Origin: JAJFJD01 sp965228425
GTDB taxonomy: Bacteria > Pseudomonadota > Alphaproteobacteria > UBA8366
Assembly: GCA_965228425.1 (NCBI GenBank)
Contig: OZ245815.1
Coordinates: 930,001 to 994,000, forward strand
Direction of reading: 5' to 3'
DNA length: 64,000 bases
Below are positions 33,900 through 42,860 of the stretch, piece after piece. The notes under the pieces were generated by a model. It was given only the letters and a program-made list of their open reading frames with translations. It ran no database searches and was not told the origin of the DNA. Within the stretch, counting starts at the first letter, position 1; every line of letters starts with the position of its first letter. Made by a program: the position numbers and the translations under genes.

Positions 33900-34364
33900 A
33901 TGGTCACCATAAAACCGAAAACCGTCGTGACGATGAAGCTGCATGGCGAGTGCACGACCCATGCGCGGACCGATGTCTCCGCGGACAATCTCACCATGGT
34001 CGTCGACGAACCATTGGAACGGGGCGGGTCCGGCGAAGGGATGTCGCCGACCCAGACGATGATCGCGGCGTTGCTCGGCTGCACGAACCGGATCAGTCAG
34101 AAGATTGCCGCGGCGAACGGTGTCACGGTGCAGGCCATGACCGTCGATGCGGAAGCGAAGTTCGACCGGCGCGGTGCGGATATGAAAGAGGACATCGCCG
34201 TTCCGTTTCCCGAGATCGCGCTGACGATCGCCATGACGACCGATGCCGACGATGCGGCGATCGAAACGATCAAGACAGACCTGCCGAAGTTCTGCCCGAT
34301 CTCCAAAGTCATTCGGGAATCCGGCACGAAGATTACCGAAGAGTGGATCATTACCCGGCCATAA
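33900..34364 (+). CDS. OsmC family peroxide-reductase-like protein
   Basis: A 154-residue OsmC-fold protein. The two redox cysteines are Cys61 (LLGCTNR) and Cys132 (KFCPISK), at the expected separation, so it can act as a thiol peroxidase. The GGSGEGMSPTQTMIAALLGC stretch is characteristic. The ATG at 33900 follows AGAAGGAGGATT, an excellent ribosome site, and an upstream in-frame start is rejected. It lies 22 bp after the LigI-like gene and 61 bp before the next TAXI binding-protein gene, so it is probably part of the same operon. Function beyond general peroxide defence is unknown. Confidence 0.85.
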   Translation: MVTIKPKTVVTMKLHGECTTHARTDVSADNLTMVVDEPLERGGSGEGMSPTQTMIAALLGCTNRISQKIAAANGVTVQAMTVDAEAKFDRRGADMKEDIAVPFPEIALTIAMTTDADDAAIETIKTDLPKFCPISKVIRESGTKITEEWIITRP

Positions 34365-34425
34365 GCAGCGAATGCGCTTATCCGGTAGAATCGTAACCAA
34401 GCAACATAAACTAGGGAGGAAAACC

Positions 34426-35397
34426 ATGCGACACGGACTCATCTTTGCGGCGGCGCTGGCGATTGCCGGCTACACCGCGCCGAACGCGTTTGCGGCGGAA
34501 AAAGTGACGATCCTCGGCGGCGGCGTGAAAGGGCAGCCCTATCAATTCGCGGTTGGTCTCAGCAAGATTCTGAAGGACAAGGGCGGTATCGACGCGACAC
34601 CGCAGTCGGCCAAAGGCATGGTCGCGCAAGCTCGGATTCTCGCCAAGGGCGGCGCGGAATTCGCATGGGGCCTTGGCGGTCCTATTGGCGCCTGGGCGTA
34701 CAAAGGCACGCGCCGTTTCGAAAAGGAAGGACCGAAGAAAAACCTGCGTGCCGTTCTGGCGTATCCGTTCGGATCGTTCCATTGGTTGACGCTTTCCGAT
34801 TCCGGGATCACCTCGGTTAAGGACTTCAAGGGCAAGCGGATTTCGGTCGGTTCGGCGTCGAGTACGACACAGACCTTCGGCCGATACTTCTTCGAGGCGC
34901 ATGGTCTCAAGAAAGGCGACTTCAAGGAATTGACGCCCGGCTTCAGCGGCGGCTTCGGGGCCTTGCGGGACAAGAGCGTCGATGCGCATTTGACGATGGG
35001 TTTGCCGCCCATGAGCGCGGTTCAGGAAATCACGGCGGTGCGTAAGGTGCGGCTGGTCAACATGGACAAGAGCGCGGTCGAAAGCGTGCTGAAGGAATAC
35101 GGCCCGGGCTTGCAGGTCTCCTCGATCGCCGCGGGCGCCTATGGCGACAACCAGGTCAACAAGGAAGCGGTGAACACCATGTCGATGTTCTTCGGCTTCT
35201 CGACCGCCGACAGCGTGTCCGCGGATGTGGTCTATAAGGTCACCAAGGTCCTGTTCGAAAATCTCCAGGAGTTCCATGGCACCGCGAAAGCGGCGAAGAG
35301 CGTAACGCTTGCCGGCGTGTGCACGGGCTTGTCCCTGCCGCTGCACGAGGGTGCGAAGCGCTATTACAAGGAAAAAGGCGTCGCCGGCTGTAAGTAG
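34426..35397 (+). CDS. TRAP transporter TAXI family solute-binding protein (system 2)
   Basis: A 323-residue periplasmic binding protein of the TAXI family. The signal peptide is RHGLIFAAALAIAGYTA with cleavage at FAAEK. Mature landmarks are ILGGGVKGQPYQFAVGLSKI, GSASSTTQTFGRYFF and a cysteine pair near the C-terminus (GVCTGLS and AGCK). CTAGGGAGGAAAACC precedes the ATG. It differs greatly from the first TAXI protein, so the two systems probably have different ligands. It is followed by its own hairpin and a fused membrane subunit gene. Confidence 0.88.
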   Translation: MRHGLIFAAALAIAGYTAPNAFAAEKVTILGGGVKGQPYQFAVGLSKILKDKGGIDATPQSAKGMVAQARILAKGGAEFAWGLGGPIGAWAYKGTRRFEKEGPKKNLRAVLAYPFGSFHWLTLSDSGITSVKDFKGKRISVGSASSTTQTFGRYFFEAHGLKKGDFKELTPGFSGGFGALRDKSVDAHLTMGLPPMSAVQEITAVRKVRLVNMDKSAVESVLKEYGPGLQVSSIAAGAYGDNQVNKEAVNTMSMFFGFSTADSVSADVVYKVTKVLFENLQEFHGTAKAAKSVTLAGVCTGLSLPLHEGAKRYYKEKGVAGCK

Positions 35398-35430
35398 GGA
35401 AAGCCGTTAGAAGACGGTAGGCACAAATGC

Positions 35431-35463
35431 CCGCCACCGGTCCGGGTGACCGATCGGTGGCGG
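35431..35463 (+). promoter_or_regulatory. Strong intercistronic hairpin between SBP and permease (system 2)
   Basis: CCGCCACCG at 35431-35439 pairs perfectly with CGGTGGCGG at 35455-35463 (nine base pairs, 15-nt loop), again between the binding-protein gene and the membrane-subunit gene, with no U-run. The arrangement parallels the hairpin at 30922-30952 while the sequence is unrelated. Confidence 0.6.
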
Positions 35464-35482
35464 ACGGCCCTGTGTCGCCGTG

Positions 35483-37915
35483 ATGGGAGGATCGGTGCAG
35501 GCCTATCTGTCACTCCGGGCGCGGTTTTGCCTGTTGCTCTCGATCACGATGTGCGTGTTCGAGCTCTACACGGTCGGCTTCGGCGTGCTGTCGCCGCTTG
35601 CGCAACGCGCGACGCTGCTGGTTTTTGCTGCTGTAATGGTATTCCTGCTGTTCCCGGCGGCGAATTGGCCGGCGCGGCCGGGCTTGTCCGCCGGCCGGCG
35701 CGGCCTGGCAATCGCCTGGGATATCTGTTGCATCGCCGCGGCCATCGTGACCTGCCTGTTTCTTATCCTCGAGGAGGATGCGCTCGCCGACCGGAGCGGT
35801 GCCGAGACCCAGCTCGATCTCATCATGGCGGTGGCCGGGCCAGCCATGTTACTGGAAATGACCCGCCGGTCGGTGGGGTTGCCGTTGTTCCTGATCGCCT
35901 TGGGCGCGATCGCCTACACCTATTTCGGCGATATCTTCCTGGTCCTATTATCGCCGGTGTTGGTCGCGGCGCTCCTGCACCGCTTCGCCTCGCCCAAGAT
36001 TGCGGGGATCTTCGTGGGCGCCGTACTCTTGTCGCTGCTGATCCCCGACATTCGCGGTCTGTTGGATCCGACGATCTATCCGTTCCAGGGCGAACGCCTC
36101 GATCGGATGGCGGCCTACCTGTGGCTGACCTCCGAAGGAACCTTCGGGACGATCGCGGCGATCATGAGTCAGTTCATTTTTATCTTCATCCTGTTCGCCG
36201 GCCTGCTGGAGAGTACGGGGGCGGGTCAGGTCTTTATTCGGCTGGCCTTTGCGTTGACCGGCCGGTACCGCGGCGGGCCGGCGCAGGCCGCCGTCGCCGC
36301 CAGCTCGATGTTCGGGATGGTGTCCGGCAGCACGATGGCGAATGTGGTGAGCACCGGCGCCTTCACGATCCCCTTGATGATCCGCACCGGGTTCACGCGG
36401 GTCTTCGCCGGCGCGGTGGAGTCGGTTGCGTCCTGCGGCGGTCAGATCGTGCCGCCGATCATGGGCGCCAGCGTGTTCATCATGTCCGAGATCATCGGCG
36501 TCTCCTACGCCAAGCTGATGCTCTATGCGTTGATTCCGGCGGTTCTGTACTTCGGCAGCTTGTCCTGCGCGATCTACTTCGAATCCCGGCGTCTCGGGTT
36601 GGAGCGCTTGCCTAAGTCGGAAATTCCGGTCATCGGGGATCAAGTCCGCGCGGGCGGCTATCTGCTTGTGCCGATCCTGATGCTTCTGGTCAGCATCATC
36701 GGCGGCGAGACACCGGGGCTTGCCGGGTTCAAGGCCACGATCACGCTGCTCGTGCTGATCGATCTGGTCCGCGCCCTGCGCGAATCCCGAATCGCGTGGC
36801 CCGGGCGCGGCGTTCTGATCGTGACTCTGTTCGGATTGGCGTTGCTGGCGCTGTGCCTGTTGGCGGTGCCGGCGGAGAGCCCGCTGCAGGTCCGCATTCC
36901 CGTTCCCTGGTTCGGCGAGACAGCATTGTTGCGGCTCCTTCTGTTCGGTGTCGCGGCTGCGTGTCTCATCCATCCGTCGTTGCGGCATCTGCCCATCGCC
37001 GTCCCGCTGGCCTTTGCGATCGCGGACTGGAACGGGTTCCTCTCCGTCGGTGGGCTAGTGGAAAGTCAAGCCGTCGCCATCGGCATCGGCATTGCCTTCC
37101 TTGCGCTCGTCGCCCTTTTGTTGAAGGGGGCGGCTGGTGCGCCACCGGTGGAAGGCGGATTGTCGACAGGGCTGATTCCGCTCGGCCGTTCGATTATCGA
37201 CGGCTTCGACAAAGGGGCAAAGACCGCGCTGAGCCTTGTTGCCGCGACCTATATCATCGGCACGATCGTTGGCCTTTTGGTGTTGACCGCAGCCGGGGTG
37301 CGGATTTCCATCCTGGTCACGGACATGGCGGCGACGTCTCTGTTCCTGGCGTTCTTCCTGGTAATGCTGGCGTCGTTGGTTATGGGCATGGGACTGCCGA
37401 CCGTGGCCGCTTATCTGTTGCTCGTGATCGTGGTGGCGCCGGCCATCGGCAAGTTGGGCGCGCCGATCGTGGCCGCGCATATGTTTATCTTTTACTACGG
37501 CGTGCTGAGTTCGATCACGCCGCCGGTGGCGCTCGCGGCCTATGGCGCGTCCGGATTATCCAAGGCGGATCCCCTGCATACCGCGGTCATGGCCTGCCGG
37601 CTGGCGATCACCGCGTTCATCGTGCCGTATCTCTTCGTCTACCATCCCGAATTGTTGTTGCTCGAGGGGTCGCTCGCCGACAGTGCCTATCGATTGGCGG
37701 TGTGCGGTTTCGGGATATTCCTCATTTCGATGGCGGCGATCGGGCAAGGTTGGGTGACGCTCGGGGTCGCCAGCCGCGCCGTGCTTCTTGCGGCCGCGCT
37801 ATTGCTATTCATGGACATCCCATGGCTCAACGCGTGTGGTGCGGCGATCGGCGCGGGGCAATTGCTGATGCAGCACCGCCAGTCACGTTCGGATATCGGC
37901 TCGCCGGCGGCGTAG
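35483..37915 (+). CDS. TRAP transporter fused membrane subunit, enlarged (system 2)
   Basis: An 810-residue fused 4TM/12TM TRAP membrane protein, about 150 residues longer than usual. The conserved blocks VSGSTMANVVSTGAFTIPLM and GGQIVPPIMGASVFIM are followed by the second-repeat block VMGMGLPTVAAYLLLVIV and SSITPPVALAAYGASG. The extra material is roughly residues 395-560 (after PVIGDQVRAGGYLLV) and is itself hydrophobic, with several added helices. The ATG at 35483 is preferred to GTG 35480; a GTG at 35495 with GGAGG close upstream is also possible. It pairs with the TAXI protein upstream. Confidence 0.88.
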   Translation: MGGSVQAYLSLRARFCLLLSITMCVFELYTVGFGVLSPLAQRATLLVFAAVMVFLLFPAANWPARPGLSAGRRGLAIAWDICCIAAAIVTCLFLILEEDALADRSGAETQLDLIMAVAGPAMLLEMTRRSVGLPLFLIALGAIAYTYFGDIFLVLLSPVLVAALLHRFASPKIAGIFVGAVLLSLLIPDIRGLLDPTIYPFQGERLDRMAAYLWLTSEGTFGTIAAIMSQFIFIFILFAGLLESTGAGQVFIRLAFALTGRYRGGPAQAAVAASSMFGMVSGSTMANVVSTGAFTIPLMIRTGFTRVFAGAVESVASCGGQIVPPIMGASVFIMSEIIGVSYAKLMLYALIPAVLYFGSLSCAIYFESRRLGLERLPKSEIPVIGDQVRAGGYLLVPILMLLVSIIGGETPGLAGFKATITLLVLIDLVRALRESRIAWPGRGVLIVTLFGLALLALCLLAVPAESPLQVRIPVPWFGETALLRLLLFGVAAACLIHPSLRHLPIAVPLAFAIADWNGFLSVGGLVESQAVAIGIGIAFLALVALLLKGAAGAPPVEGGLSTGLIPLGRSIIDGFDKGAKTALSLVAATYIIGTIVGLLVLTAAGVRISILVTDMAATSLFLAFFLVMLASLVMGMGLPTVAAYLLLVIVVAPAIGKLGAPIVAAHMFIFYYGVLSSITPPVALAAYGASGLSKADPLHTAVMACRLAITAFIVPYLFVYHPELLLLEGSLADSAYRLAVCGFGIFLISMAAIGQGWVTLGVASRAVLLAAALLLFMDIPWLNACGAAIGAGQLLMQHRQSRSDIGSPAA

Positions 37916-37932
37916 ACGCCATCTCGCTGGTG

Positions 37933-38883
37933 TTAATCGGGAGCGCCGGCGGCTGCGCGCCCTTCGGCTTCCCCGAACAGCCAGTCGCGGAAGGCGATGA
38001 CGTTTTCGCGTTCCATCGCCTTGTCCGGCGACACAATGTAATAGGCGAAGGTTGAACACGCGGTGACGTCGAAGGGTTTCACCAGCAAGCCGGTCGAGAG
38101 ATCGGACTCGACTAGCACGCTGCGGCCGAGCGTAACACCCAGCCCTTCCACGGCCGCTTGGATCGCCGTGCTCGACAGGCTGAAGCGGGGGCCGCGTGCC
38201 GTGTCGATATCGTCGACGCCGGCATCGGAGAGCCAGCTTGCCCATGTCGGAAAGGTTTCGTGCAGCTTGTTCCCTTCGTCGGCGTAGTGCAGATAGCCTT
38301 CGTCGTGCAGCAAGGTATGGTGCGCCAGATCGGCGGGTGTCCGCAGCGGCATATCGTCTGTGATAATGTTCGGACTGCAGACCGGGAAGACCTCTTCGCC
38401 CATCAAGCGTTCGGCGCGCAACCCGGGATGATTCCCCGCACCGAACCGAATGGCGATGTCGATCTCGTCGCGGGAGAAGTCCGCCAGCTTGTGCGACGCC
38501 GCGACCCGGACATCGATATCCGGATGTTTCGCTTGGAAGCGATGGAGACGTGGCACCAGCCATTTGGCGGCAAGCGACGCCGAACTGCTGACCGTCAGGC
38601 CGATCTGCGCGTCGACATCGCGCAGCCGGTCAACGGCGTTGGAAATCTGATCGAGACCGTCGCGCAGCCCCGGCAGGCAAGCCTGCCCTGCATGCGTCAA
38701 CAGCAGCGCCCGGTTAAGCCGGCGGAACAGCTGCATGCCGAGATGATCTTCGAGAAGTTTGACCTGGCGGCTGATCGCCGCCGGCGTGACATGGAGTTCG
38801 TCGGCGGCTTTCGAAATGCTCATATGCCGCGCGGCCGCTTCGAACGCGCGCACAGCATTCAGGGGTGGTAGCCGCCTGCTCAT
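37933..38883 (-). CDS. LysR-family transcriptional regulator (GcvA-like)
   Basis: A 316-residue LysR-type regulator. The N-terminal winged helix reads LNAVRAFEAAARHMSISKAADELHV with ISRQVKLLE as the recognition helix, followed by a full-length ligand-binding domain (SASLAAKWLVPRLHRF, IAIRFGAGNHPGL). The family member is of the GcvA/AmpR type by these phrases. ATG 38883 is chosen over an in-frame GTG at 38892. It lies convergent with the second TRAP operon and is transcribed in the same direction as the upstream molybdo-enzyme genes. Target genes are not obvious, though the adjacent TRAP or molybdo-enzyme genes are natural candidates. Confidence 0.88.
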   Translation of the reverse strand: MSRRLPPLNAVRAFEAAARHMSISKAADELHVTPAAISRQVKLLEDHLGMQLFRRLNRALLLTHAGQACLPGLRDGLDQISNAVDRLRDVDAQIGLTVSSSASLAAKWLVPRLHRFQAKHPDIDVRVAASHKLADFSRDEIDIAIRFGAGNHPGLRAERLMGEEVFPVCSPNIITDDMPLRTPADLAHHTLLHDEGYLHYADEGNKLHETFPTWASWLSDAGVDDIDTARGPRFSLSSTAIQAAVEGLGVTLGRSVLVESDLSTGLLVKPFDVTACSTFAYYIVSPDKAMERENVIAFRDWLFGEAEGRAAAGAPD

Positions 38884-38896
38884 CCGCCTCACATTA

Positions 38897-38909
38897 CATT
38901 TTCTAAATG
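38897..38909. promoter_or_regulatory. Candidate LysR operator (inverted repeat)
   Basis: CATTT-TCT-AAATG is a perfect inverted repeat with five-base arms, 14 bp upstream of the LysR start. Autoregulation is normal for this family, but the match is short. Confidence 0.3.
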
Positions 38910-38972
38910 GTCGGCGGTTTTGGCTGCGCCTGTCAAGTATCGCGCGGGGTCATGATCCGAGTATTACACGGG

Positions 38973-41957
38973 TCATACCGGCGAGATTCGGCATAACAAA
39001 GTCTTCAGGTTTGTCTGGTCGGAAATTGGGTCGCGCTGCGTCTTGTCGGTCAGGAAATTGACCGACCGCCACGGATGAAACGGCTGCCGTTCGCCCCAGC
39101 CGATCGGAATGAACACGGAGGTCGGCCGGATTCCCGCATGCAGCCAAGCGACGGCCTCGATCTCGCCATGCGATGTTTCGATGCGGACCCGGGCGCCGTC
39201 GTCGATGCCGTGCTCCTTCGCCCGGTCCGGGTGGATTTGCACGTAGAGATCGGGCCACATCTCCTGCGCCTGCCAGAAATAATGCGTCCAGCTATGGAAA
39301 TGCGGCGCGGGCGGCCGGCCGGTAACCAGTTCGGTATCGAAACCTTGCGCCCGCAGCTCGATGCCGGGCGATTGGTTGCCCGGCGGCACGATCTCGCCCT
39401 TGTTGGCATGCGTGGGCACTTTATAGAAGGGCGACAGCACGCTTGCGGTATCGTCGCCTTCGGTCCGTTGAAAATAGGGCAGATCCATCAACTGCTCGCG
39501 CTCGCTATAGAATTCGGGCACGGCCGACAGCCCGAGCGTCGTGAACTTGTCTTCCAGTTCCGGCGTCCAGAATTCCAGCTTGCCGCTGGGCGTGGGGAAG
39601 CGCGTTCCTTCCGGCTGGCCGACGGCGGTGGTCCCTTCGAGGTACAGCGTATCCTGTTCCGGCGCGTCCTCGGTCGCGACCGGGAACCGGACCCAGCGAT
39701 AGGGCGTCGAATGCAACCGCCGTTGCGTGACGCCGCGCAGATGGTCGTTGTCGATGCACATCTCGTCCCAGAAGACGGCGGAGTCCTTGTATTCCTCCTT
39801 CAACACGTCGTCGAAGCCGAAACGTTTGCCCAACTCGATCCAAATCCAGCCGTCGGGCTTGGCGTCGCCGGGCGGGTCGATCATCCGGTCGATCCAGACG
39901 ACGCGGCGGTCGTCGTTGGAGCGGCCGATCTCGCCCTTCTCGATCCCGGCCGCGGCCGGCAGCACGTAGTCCGCATAGGCGGTTGTCTCGTTCGGGAAGA
40001 GTTCGATATGCACCAGCAGGTCGAGCGCCAAGAGGGCGTCGCGCGATTCGTCCTGATTGGGCCATTGGCCGAGCGGATTGTTGCAGGCGATCATTGCCTT
40101 CAAGGGGTACGGTTTCCCTTGCCGCATGGCTTCGGTCCAGCCGACCGGGCTTTTCCTAATCATCGGCCGTTCGATGGCCGGGCGGCGGTCGGCGGGGGCA
40201 TTCGCGGCCACGGGCGGGCCTGCGGACATGTTGAAGAAGGCCCCGCCCTGGCGGCCCCAGTTGCCGGTAATCGCCATCACATACATGAGCGTGCGATTGG
40301 ATTGCACCGAGTTGGTGTGCTGGTTGACGCCGCGGCTGGCGAACATCACGCAACCGTCGGCGCCCGCGATCTCCTCGGCGAGGCGGCGGATGTCGTCCGC
40401 TGGGATGCCGGTGATCGGTGCGGCCCAGTCGGCGGTGTATTCCTTTTCGATGATCTGGTCGCGCCAGTTTTCCCAGCCGAGCACCCAGTCGGCGCAGAAC
40501 TTCACATCATGCAGGTCGTTCGTCAGGATGTGATGGGAGAGGGCGAGGCCGAGCGCCATGTCGGCGCCGGGCCGGATCGGCAGCCAGCGGTCCGCCTTGC
40601 TCGCCGTCACCGTCAGGCGCGGGTCGACGACGACCATCTTCGCCTTGTTGCGGATGCGCCAGTCGTTGACCATGCCGAAATAGACCGGCCGCGTCTCGCC
40701 CTGGTTGTCGCCGATATAGACGTAGAGTTCGGCGCTGCCGATGTCTTCGGGCGTGTAGCTGTTGCCGCTGCCGATCGTGCCCTGGGTCATCATGTAGGAC
40801 AGGTTCTTACCGGCGGCGCAGAACGGATCGGTGCCCTCGAAGTTATGCGTGCCCCACATCTGGGCGAACAGGCGCGAGTAGCCGTTCTTGGTCAGGATGC
40901 CGGTCCGCGTCCCGACGTATAGTGCCAGCGCTTCGGGACCGAATTCGTCGCGCACCGATTTCAGTTTTTCGGCGATCTCGTCGAGCGCCTGATCCCAACT
41001 GATCGGCTCGAACTTGTTCTCGCCGCGCGCGCCGACCCGCTTGAGCGGCTGCGACAGGCGTTTTTCGTTGTGATAGAGCTGCAGCGTCAGTTGCGACTTC
41101 GGGCAGACCTTGCCTTTCAGAACCGGATCGGTGTCGTTGCCGGTAACGCGGACCAATTGGTCGCCCTTGAAATGAAACTGGGTGCTGCAGCAGTTGAAAC
41201 AAAGGTTGCAGCCGCCGGGTTCCATCCGGTCGGCGGTGCGGTCTTCGCGCGGCTGACCGTAGGGGTAGTCCGCCCCGGCTTCCGCCACTAATTCCTTAGC
41301 CGCGGCGGATTCCATGAAGGCAGGCGGCGTGCGGCCGGCGATCGGGTCCTGATCGTGCGCCAACGTTCCGAAGGCATCCGACTCGGGACGCGGGATGCGG
41401 TCCAGATAGACCGTGCCCGGGCCCATCAGGAAATGGTCGTTGTCGCGGATCGTGCGGTCTTCTTCCAGCGCCATCGCCACCAGGTCCTGGCGCTCGCCGA
41501 AGCTGATCGCGTGTCCGGGGCAAACGCTGGCGCAAGCCGGGCCTTGGCCGTTCCCGCGCCGGTCGGAACATAGGTCGCATTTCACCGCGTGATGGCCCGC
41601 GGCGTCATAGCCCATTGCGCCATAAGGGCAGGCGATCACGCATTCGCCGCAGCCGGTGCAGCGGTCCTCGTTGACGCGCACCACGCCGGTGACGGGGTCT
41701 TTCTCGATCGCTTTCGGATTGACCGGACAGGCGCGCAGGCAGGCCGGGCGGTCGCAGTGCTGGCAGGTGACGGTCAGGAAATCGAGCGCCGGCACGGTCT
41801 CGTTGCCGAGCCAGACCACCTTGTTGCGGTACTCGCCGGGACCGAGGCCGTGCTCCTGCTTGCATGCGACTTCGCAGCTCTTGCAGCCGATGCAGCGTTC
41901 CAGGTCGATCATCAACGACAAACGTCCGCCGCCGCTGCCCTGCATTCCATCTACCAT
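38973..41957 (-). CDS. Fused four-cluster ferredoxin / molybdopterin oxidoreductase
   Basis: A 994-residue single chain joining an N-terminal electron-transfer domain and a DMSO-reductase-family catalytic domain that are usually separate subunits. Residues 1-150 carry sixteen cysteines in four quartets (22/25/28/32, 65/68/73/77, 100/103/106/110, 127/130/142/146), the PsrB/FdnH pattern for four [4Fe-4S] clusters. The catalytic part begins near 245 with an Fe-S motif (Cys250, 253, 257, 285) and continues with the likely Mo ligand Cys380 in GTDPFCAAGKN. No Tat signal is seen. The ATG at 41957 overlaps the cytochrome gene's stop by seven bases. Polysulfide/thiosulfate-, formate- or arsenate-type reduction are all possible. 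Confidence 0.85.
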   Translation of the reverse strand: MVDGMQGSGGGRLSLMIDLERCIGCKSCEVACKQEHGLGPGEYRNKVVWLGNETVPALDFLTVTCQHCDRPACLRACPVNPKAIEKDPVTGVVRVNEDRCTGCGECVIACPYGAMGYDAAGHHAVKCDLCSDRRGNGQGPACASVCPGHAISFGERQDLVAMALEEDRTIRDNDHFLMGPGTVYLDRIPRPESDAFGTLAHDQDPIAGRTPPAFMESAAAKELVAEAGADYPYGQPREDRTADRMEPGGCNLCFNCCSTQFHFKGDQLVRVTGNDTDPVLKGKVCPKSQLTLQLYHNEKRLSQPLKRVGARGENKFEPISWDQALDEIAEKLKSVRDEFGPEALALYVGTRTGILTKNGYSRLFAQMWGTHNFEGTDPFCAAGKNLSYMMTQGTIGSGNSYTPEDIGSAELYVYIGDNQGETRPVYFGMVNDWRIRNKAKMVVVDPRLTVTASKADRWLPIRPGADMALGLALSHHILTNDLHDVKFCADWVLGWENWRDQIIEKEYTADWAAPITGIPADDIRRLAEEIAGADGCVMFASRGVNQHTNSVQSNRTLMYVMAITGNWGRQGGAFFNMSAGPPVAANAPADRRPAIERPMIRKSPVGWTEAMRQGKPYPLKAMIACNNPLGQWPNQDESRDALLALDLLVHIELFPNETTAYADYVLPAAAGIEKGEIGRSNDDRRVVWIDRMIDPPGDAKPDGWIWIELGKRFGFDDVLKEEYKDSAVFWDEMCIDNDHLRGVTQRRLHSTPYRWVRFPVATEDAPEQDTLYLEGTTAVGQPEGTRFPTPSGKLEFWTPELEDKFTTLGLSAVPEFYSEREQLMDLPYFQRTEGDDTASVLSPFYKVPTHANKGEIVPPGNQSPGIELRAQGFDTELVTGRPPAPHFHSWTHYFWQAQEMWPDLYVQIHPDRAKEHGIDDGARVRIETSHGEIEAVAWLHAGIRPTSVFIPIGWGERQPFHPWRSVNFLTDKTQRDPISDQTNLKTLLCRISPV

Positions 41958-42724
41958 TGCGTTATATGCCACCACGTTATGTCGCCGCCGTCGGCGACGT
42001 ATCCGGCGAAGAAGGTCACGGTGATCACGTGAATGATCAACCCGATCACGAAAAGATAGGCGAGCGCAAGATGGGCGGCCCGCCAATAGGCCTGCTGCGG
42101 CGGCACCATGCGCCGCGTGCCGATGATGTCGCGCTCCGCCCGCACCAATTTCGCGTAGTCGGCCGCCAGGCGAGGATGCCGCAGCCAATGGGACAGGGTC
42201 AGCGAAAAGGTCCCTTCCTGCGCCTGCGGGTCCAATTGCCGCAGCAGGCCCGATTTTTGATCGATCACGGCGCGGAGCCGGTCGCGTTGTCCCGCGGGAA
42301 GCGGACCGAAATGGCCGTATTTCTCCCCGAAGGTGCTGGAAACCCGGCGGCTGAGCCAGATGCGCGCATAGACGCCCAGTACGATCAACCCTAGCAGTGC
42401 GAGGAACAGCAGCGCCGGCGGCCGCCGCAGGTACCCGGCGGAATGGATCACGACCAGCACCGTGCCGAGGCAGGACGCAATGATATGCGCGTTGAACCAG
42501 AAGGGCGGCGATCCACCGCGCCCGGCGCGTTTGACCAAGACGAACACGGCCGAGACGAGCAGGAGGAGCGCGCCGAAAACGCCGCATAAATAGAGAACCG
42601 GGCTGCCCGGTGTCTTGAGGTCGTCCGGCAGGAAGACTCGGGCGACGGCGTAAATCAGGATGACCGCGGCCAACCCCGCGACGAGAGTACCGAGCGTACG
42701 GTTGCTGATATCCGGCCGGCTCAT
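41951..42724 (-). CDS. Five-helix membrane cytochrome b-like anchor subunit
   Basis: A 257-residue inner-membrane protein with five predicted helices. Four histidines in helices 3 and 5 (AHIIASCLGTVLVVIHSAG and AHLALAYLFVIGLIIHVI) are placed for two b-type hemes, as in the cytochrome b subunits of respiratory complexes. It is encoded directly upstream of, and overlapping, the fused ferredoxin-molybdopterin gene. The expected complex therefore passes electrons between the quinone pool and the molybdenum centre. A cytosolic loop of about 80 residues with GEKYGHFGPLPAGQR separates helices 4 and 5. I cannot name the family. Confidence 0.8.
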   Translation of the reverse strand: MSRPDISNRTLGTLVAGLAAVILIYAVARVFLPDDLKTPGSPVLYLCGVFGALLLLVSAVFVLVKRAGRGGSPPFWFNAHIIASCLGTVLVVIHSAGYLRRPPALLFLALLGLIVLGVYARIWLSRRVSSTFGEKYGHFGPLPAGQRDRLRAVIDQKSGLLRQLDPQAQEGTFSLTLSHWLRHPRLAADYAKLVRAERDIIGTRRMVPPQQAYWRAAHLALAYLFVIGLIIHVITVTFFAGYVADGGDITWWHITQW

Positions 42725-42860
42725 AGGTGATTGCGGTTCATTATTGTTGATTGGTGTGGCGTCGCAGAAGCCGAGCGAGGGAAGGCTTGATGGTTATTAT
42801 GTTACCACAGACGGTCCGTTTGCCCACTGCGCGGATAAGTGCCGCGTTAGATTCCGCCGG

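Noticed and set aside
41958..42587. N-terminal extension of the ferredoxin-molybdopterin protein into a 1204-residue frame
   Set aside because: The extension is arginine-rich and lies wholly inside the cytochrome b-like gene; it is a shadow.
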